64,000 nt of DNA from UBA1930 sp943368475 (GTDB taxonomy: Bacteria; Bacteroidota; Bacteroidia; Chitinophagales; Chitinophagaceae): positions 77,944-141,943 of the forward strand of contig CALRLF020000002.1 of the NCBI GenBank assembly GCA_943368475.1. Direction: 5' to 3'. Both the position numbers and the translations under genes were made by a program. The notes beneath the pieces were generated by a model. The model was not told where the DNA came from. It saw only the letters and a program-made list of their open reading frames with translations, and searched no databases. Below are positions 62,896 through 64,000 of the stretch, one piece after another. The number at the start of each line of letters is the position of its first letter. The first letter of the stretch is position 1.

Positions 62896-63099
62896 ATGGC
62901 ACAGTTTACATTGAATATTCCAACCGAAAAAGTACAATCATTTTTAACGATGATGATTCAAACAGGGTTCAATAAAACTATCAATAGCATTAAAAATTCT
63001 GAAAGAAGATTAATTACAGTTCCTGTAAATAGCAATAGTTTAGAACAACATCCCTATTACGATTGGGATTTTTACAACAACGATTTACTGATAGATTAG
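62896..63099 (+). CDS. Small protein of tandem family, copy 2
   Basis: A 67-residue protein from the ATG at 62896 (MAQFTLNIPTEKVQSFLTMM); an ATG 11 codons upstream only adds residues absent from copy 1. It ends DWDFYNNDLLID, paralleling copy 1. The two lie 100 bases apart on the plus strand. The family is unknown to me; it could be a small regulatory or antitoxin-like protein, but no toxin partner is beside it. Confidence 0.65.
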   Translation: MAQFTLNIPTEKVQSFLTMMIQTGFNKTINSIKNSERRLITVPVNSNSLEQHPYYDWDFYNNDLLID

Positions 63100-63121
63100 T
63101 ACAACCATATCTTCTCAACTA

Positions 63122-63129
63122 TATCTTTG
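63122..63129 (+). promoter_or_regulatory. Candidate -7 element TATCTTTG before cca
   Basis: An exact TAnnTTTG match that ends 6 nt before the cca ATG at 63136, suggesting a leaderless or near-leaderless message. No -33 TTTG is found. Confidence 0.45.
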
Positions 63130-63135
63130 CTGTGT

Positions 63136-64000
63136 ATGGATATTCAGTGTACAGAGCAAGAATTGTTTATTTTAAAAAAGGTTGCCAAAGCTGCAGAGCA
63201 GTTAAATGTTCCAGCATTTTTAATAGGCGGCTTTGTTAGAGATAAAATTATAGGTCGTACTACCAAAGATGCAGATATTGTGTGCCTAGGAGATGGAATT
63301 GAGCTTGCACACAACACTGCATCTTTATTTAATCCCAAACCTTATGTAGCTTTCTTTAAAAACTTTGGAACTGCTCAAATAAAAATTTCTATCATCAATA
63401 ATAATATGCTGGCTTCCACTCCTTTGGAGAGGACGGGAGGTGAGGCTTTTGAAGTTGAATTTGTTGGGGCAAGAAAAGAAAGTTACAATAGAGACAGCCG
63501 TAAACCTATTGTTGAAATTGGTACTTTAGAAGATGATCAAAACCGCAGAGACTTTACAATCAATGCACTTGCTATCAGTTTAAATAAAGACAATTTTGGC
63601 AAGTTGATTGATCCTTTTAACGGACTGAAAGATATTGAAGCAGGTATTTTACAAACACCTTTAGAGCCTGAACAAACCTTTAGCGATGACCCTTTACGTA
63701 TGATGAGGGCTATTCGTTTTGCAACACAACTCAACTTTACCATTGCTCCCAAAACATTTGAAGCCATTACAAAAATGGCTGATAGAATTAAAATTGTTTC
63801 TCAGGAAAGAATTACCGACGAACTCAATAAAATTATGCTAGCTCCTAAGCCATCGATTGGTTGGGATTTGCTGAGCAAAAGCGGTTTATTACAAATTATT
63901 TTTCCACCAATGATGGCTTTGCATGGAGCAGAATATGTAGATGGAAAAGGGCATAAAGACAATTTTTACCACACCCTACAAGTGCTGGATAATGTTAGCG
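63136..64000 (+). CDS. cca: CCA tRNA nucleotidyltransferase (partial, 3' end outside window)
   Basis: 288 residues are visible and the gene runs off the window. The class II polymerase head has FLIGGFVRDKIIG (G31-G32) and the metal aspartates D45-x-D47 (KDADIV). FVGARKESYNRDSRKP (~110-124) and NRRDFTINALAIS (~136-148) follow, then DDPLRMMRAIRFATQLNF and an HD-type region beginning GHKDNFYHTLQVLD. It adds or repairs the CCA end of tRNA. An unusual insertion of about 18 residues after K83 is listed separately. Confidence 0.9.
   Translation, partial: MDIQCTEQELFILKKVAKAAEQLNVPAFLIGGFVRDKIIGRTTKDADIVCLGDGIELAHNTASLFNPKPYVAFFKNFGTAQIKISIINNNMLASTPLERTGGEAFEVEFVGARKESYNRDSRKPIVEIGTLEDDQNRRDFTINALAISLNKDNFGKLIDPFNGLKDIEAGILQTPLEPEQTFSDDPLRMMRAIRFATQLNFTIAPKTFEAITKMADRIKIVSQERITDELNKIMLAPKPSIGWDLLSKSGLLQIIFPPMMALHGAEYVDGKGHKDNFYHTLQVLDNVS
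63391..63447 (+). repeat. GC-rich palindrome-bearing insertion in frame within cca
   Basis: Between FGTAQIK (residues 77-83) and EVEFVGARKESY (106 onward), where relatives have about five residues, this gene has more than twenty. The inserted DNA includes CTCCTTTGGAG, a short palindrome flanked by CC and GG, and is about 62% G+C at 63409-63447 against a much lower surrounding value. It adds residues like LASTPLERTGGEA. The likely cause is a small mobile palindromic element inserted without breaking the frame. Confidence 0.65.

Noticed and set aside
1..64000. tRNA or rRNA genes and intact insertion sequences
   Set aside because: Reading the intergenic DNA I found no TTCGA-type T-arm with matching acceptor stems, no rRNA motifs and no transposase frame. 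A tRNAscan-SE run would settle the tRNA point.

Overview
The window looks like a chromosomal segment of a low-GC (roughly one third G+C by eye) member of the Bacteroidota, probably near the Chitinophagaceae. That placement is an inference. It rests on gene families common there (DUF1573 pairs, DUF5683, TIGR03643/DUF2805, a fused alpha/beta E1 dehydrogenase, PorT-like barrel proteins), on the parA-parB-DUF5683-dapB order, on Bacteroidota-type promoters (-33 TTTG, -7 TAnnTTTG) and on the lack of Shine-Dalgarno sequences. I found no tRNA, rRNA, CRISPR array or intact insertion sequence.

Positions 1-18513 are one co-oriented surface-polysaccharide locus: five glycosyltransferases of GT2/GT4 type, a Wzy-like polymerase, a GNAT, a CapK-like adenylating enzyme, a WbpB/WbpD/WbpE-type set for a 2,3-diamino-uronic acid, a GT2 with membrane tail, an asparagine synthetase, and then an aminotransferase, a small phosphoglycosyl transferase and a large membrane 4,6-dehydratase that resemble PglE/PglC/PglF. 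A PHP-type tyrosine phosphatase closes it. The likely product is a capsule or O-antigen-like chain built on an undecaprenyl-linked amino sugar; the flippase and the UDP-GlcNAc 6-dehydrogenase are not in the window.

Positions 18.6-34.4 kb hold housekeeping and envelope genes: an M1 peptidase, an aminotransferase, two DUF1573 proteins, a fused 2-oxoacid dehydrogenase E1, a 1327-residue secreted protein of Ig-like repeats, YebC, an APC permease, a dicarboxylate/amino-acid symporter and a DedA protein. Positions 34.4-45.8 kb hold tandem MFS paralogues, a GT9 transferase, a YjdI/YjdJ-like pair, small membrane proteins, a TPR histidine kinase with NarL-type regulator, and the parA-parB-DUF5683-dapB operon. 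Positions 46.3-50.2 kb are an accessory-looking block: a UPF0173 hydrolase, GNAT, MepB, DUF2004 and an unusual PD-(D/E)XK nuclease-like protein. The rest carries a metallophosphoesterase, barrel proteins, PfkB kinase, methyltransferase, AlkB-like oxygenase, DUF1801, YitT, lpd, a GT4, a Sua5/YrdC protein, tandem small proteins and the start of cca.

The least ordinary content lies between and inside genes. Five intergenic sites carry imperfect arrays with an exact 7-nt or 9-nt period; most are built as two complementary arms. A GC-rich palindrome-bearing segment interrupts cca in frame, the way mobile palindromic elements do. There are two gene remnants: a dihydrofolate-reductase-like N-terminus and the tail of a duplicated outer-membrane protein. 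A dispersed repeat occurs twice, once with a second repeat apparently nested inside it. Several -7 promoter elements sit only 3-6 nt before start codons, suggesting leaderless transcripts.
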